From positions 1 through 7,741 of the forward strand of contig JAEEYY010000132.1 in the NCBI GenBank assembly GCA_016288355.1: 7,741 bases of DNA, given 5' to 3'. This document shows positions 6,865-7,741 of this stretch, piece after piece (position 1 is the first letter of the stretch; the number at the start of each line of letters is the position of its first letter). Made by a program: the position numbers and the translations under genes. The notes beneath the pieces are model-generated. The model saw only the letters and a program-made list of their open reading frames with translations, was not told the origin of the DNA and searched no databases. This DNA comes from Synergistes sp. GTDB taxonomy: Bacteria; Synergistota; Synergistia; Synergistales; Synergistaceae.

Positions 6865-7741
6865 TCAAAGGGATGCCGCCGTCACCGCCGCGTCGTAAAT
6901 GGCGTCCAGGGCAAATCCTGTGGTTTTGGCATCTCCGATCGTGAAAACAGGCAGTCCCGGGAAAGCTTCATTCACTTCTTTCACCAGGCTGTCATTGGAT
7001 CTTCTGCCGACCGCCATAACAACGCCGTCAAACCCGTCCAATTCTTCAACGGTGTCGTTATGCGCTACGGTTATTTTTGGCAGAGATACGCTTATGACCC
7101 TGGTTCCCAGATGGATCTTCACATTTCCAGCCTTCAGCCGCTCCATCATGAAGTACTTCCTGGTCATTCCAAGGTTGGGCGCTATCTCATCCGTCATTTC
7201 AAAGATCTCGACCGTCTTTCCGCGTTCGACAAGATAATCCGCCGTCTCACAGCCGATAAACCCGCCGCCCAACATGGCGATCTTTTCTCCTGTGAGCTCC
7301 GCTCCCTGAAGGACTTCATCGCCTGTAAGGACTTTCTCCCCGGTACATCCGGGAATGGGCAGTCGGACCGGGCCGCTCCCTGTTGCAAGAATAAGCACAT
7401 CGGGAGAGTATCGCCTGATCTCTTCGATACCGATCCTGCAGCCAAGGTAGATGGGAACATTCAGTTGCTTGAGCAGCTCTTTGCGGTAGGAAACAACGCG
7501 CTCAAGGTTGGACTTGAACGGTGGTTTGCAAGCAAGGTTCAGCATCCCGCCCACTTGATCGTCCGCTTCGAAGATCTCAGGTTTGTATCCTCTCAGCGCC
7601 AAATCACACGCCGCTTCAAGACCGGCAGGACCGGCTCCCACGATCATGATTTTCTTTCCGGCTTCTTTCTCATCGACGGAATTAAACCGGATCTCGCCTT
7701 CAAATCCCAACCGGGGGTTTTGCATGCACCGAATGCTCTTA
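6865..7741 (-). CDS. Old-yellow-enzyme-type FAD/NAD(P)H oxidoreductase, C-terminal half (cut by window edge)
   Basis: The C-terminal 291 residues of a flavoprotein resembling enoate reductase, 2,4-dienoyl-CoA reductase and bile-acid BaiCD/BaiH enzymes. In these an N-terminal FMN barrel is followed by a [4Fe-4S] cluster and a pyridine-nucleotide-disulfide reductase module. Visible from the edge: IRCMQNPRLGFEGE, whose Cys (visible residue 5) matches the last cluster ligand of the family (C-x-x-N-P); a first Rossmann motif VGAGPAGLEA (about 34-43) for FAD; LATGSG (118-123); a second Rossmann motif GGGFIGCE (158-165) for NAD(P)H; and TIGDAKTTG (267-275) near the C-terminus. The barrel and the other cluster cysteines lie outside the window, so the OYE assignment rests on the Cys-NP junction and domain arrangement. 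It is the first visible operon gene, 78 bases before tctC. The family typically reduces activated C=C bonds, which would fit unsaturated acid metabolism here. Confidence 0.85.
   Translation of the reverse strand, partial: KSIRCMQNPRLGFEGEIRFNSVDEKEAGKKIMIVGAGPAGLEAACDLALRGYKPEIFEADDQVGGMLNLACKPPFKSNLERVVSYRKELLKQLNVPIYLGCRIGIEEIRRYSPDVLILATGSGPVRLPIPGCTGEKVLTGDEVLQGAELTGEKIAMLGGGFIGCETADYLVERGKTVEIFEMTDEIAPNLGMTRKYFMMERLKAGNVKIHLGTRVISVSLPKITVAHNDTVEELDGFDGVVMAVGRRSNDSLVKEVNEAFPGLPVFTIGDAKTTGFALDAIYDAAVTAASL

Overview
All seven recognisable genes lie on the minus strand, tightly packed, so the window reads from right to left as one probable operon. The G+C content looks close to 50%. Shine-Dalgarno sequences are strong, the substrate-binding protein is a lipoprotein with a Ser/Gly/Asn-rich linker, and a clostridial-style MATE transporter is present. 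Together with an Fe-S enoate-reductase-type flavoprotein these suggest an anaerobic Gram-positive bacterium (Clostridia or relatives). That placement is an inference of modest confidence.

Layout in transcription order (right to left): (1) 6865-7741, the C-terminal FAD/NAD-binding half of an old-yellow-enzyme-type oxidoreductase, cut by the window edge; (2) 5668-6786, TctC-type substrate-binding lipoprotein; (3) 5098-5565, TctB-type small membrane subunit; (4) 3571-5079, TctA-type large membrane subunit; (5) 2660-3520, isocitrate lyase/PEP mutase superfamily lyase; (6) 370-2619, single-chain aconitase-family hydratase of the YbhJ type; (7) 1-294, N-terminus of a MATE-family transporter, cut by the left edge. 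Gaps run from 18 to 102 bases. The 102-base gap, between tctC and tctB, holds a long perfect stem-loop. The 75-base gap before the MATE gene holds two overlapping, mutually exclusive hairpins. No RNA gene, insertion sequence or CRISPR array was seen, and no gene-free stretch exceeds about 100 bases.

How the genes may work together: a tripartite tricarboxylate transporter (TctABC) would import a tri- or dicarboxylate. The aconitase-family enzyme would hydrate or isomerise it, and the isocitrate-lyase-family enzyme would split the resulting 2-hydroxyacid by retro-aldol cleavage. The flavoprotein could reduce or oxidise a C=C bond in the same pathway. The logic resembles the methylcitrate pathway (AcnD/PrpB) and the dimethylmaleate hydratase/dimethylmalate lyase steps of nicotinate fermentation. 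However, both enzymes carry changes at positions usually conserved for citrate or isocitrate, so the real substrate is probably something else and cannot be named from sequence alone.
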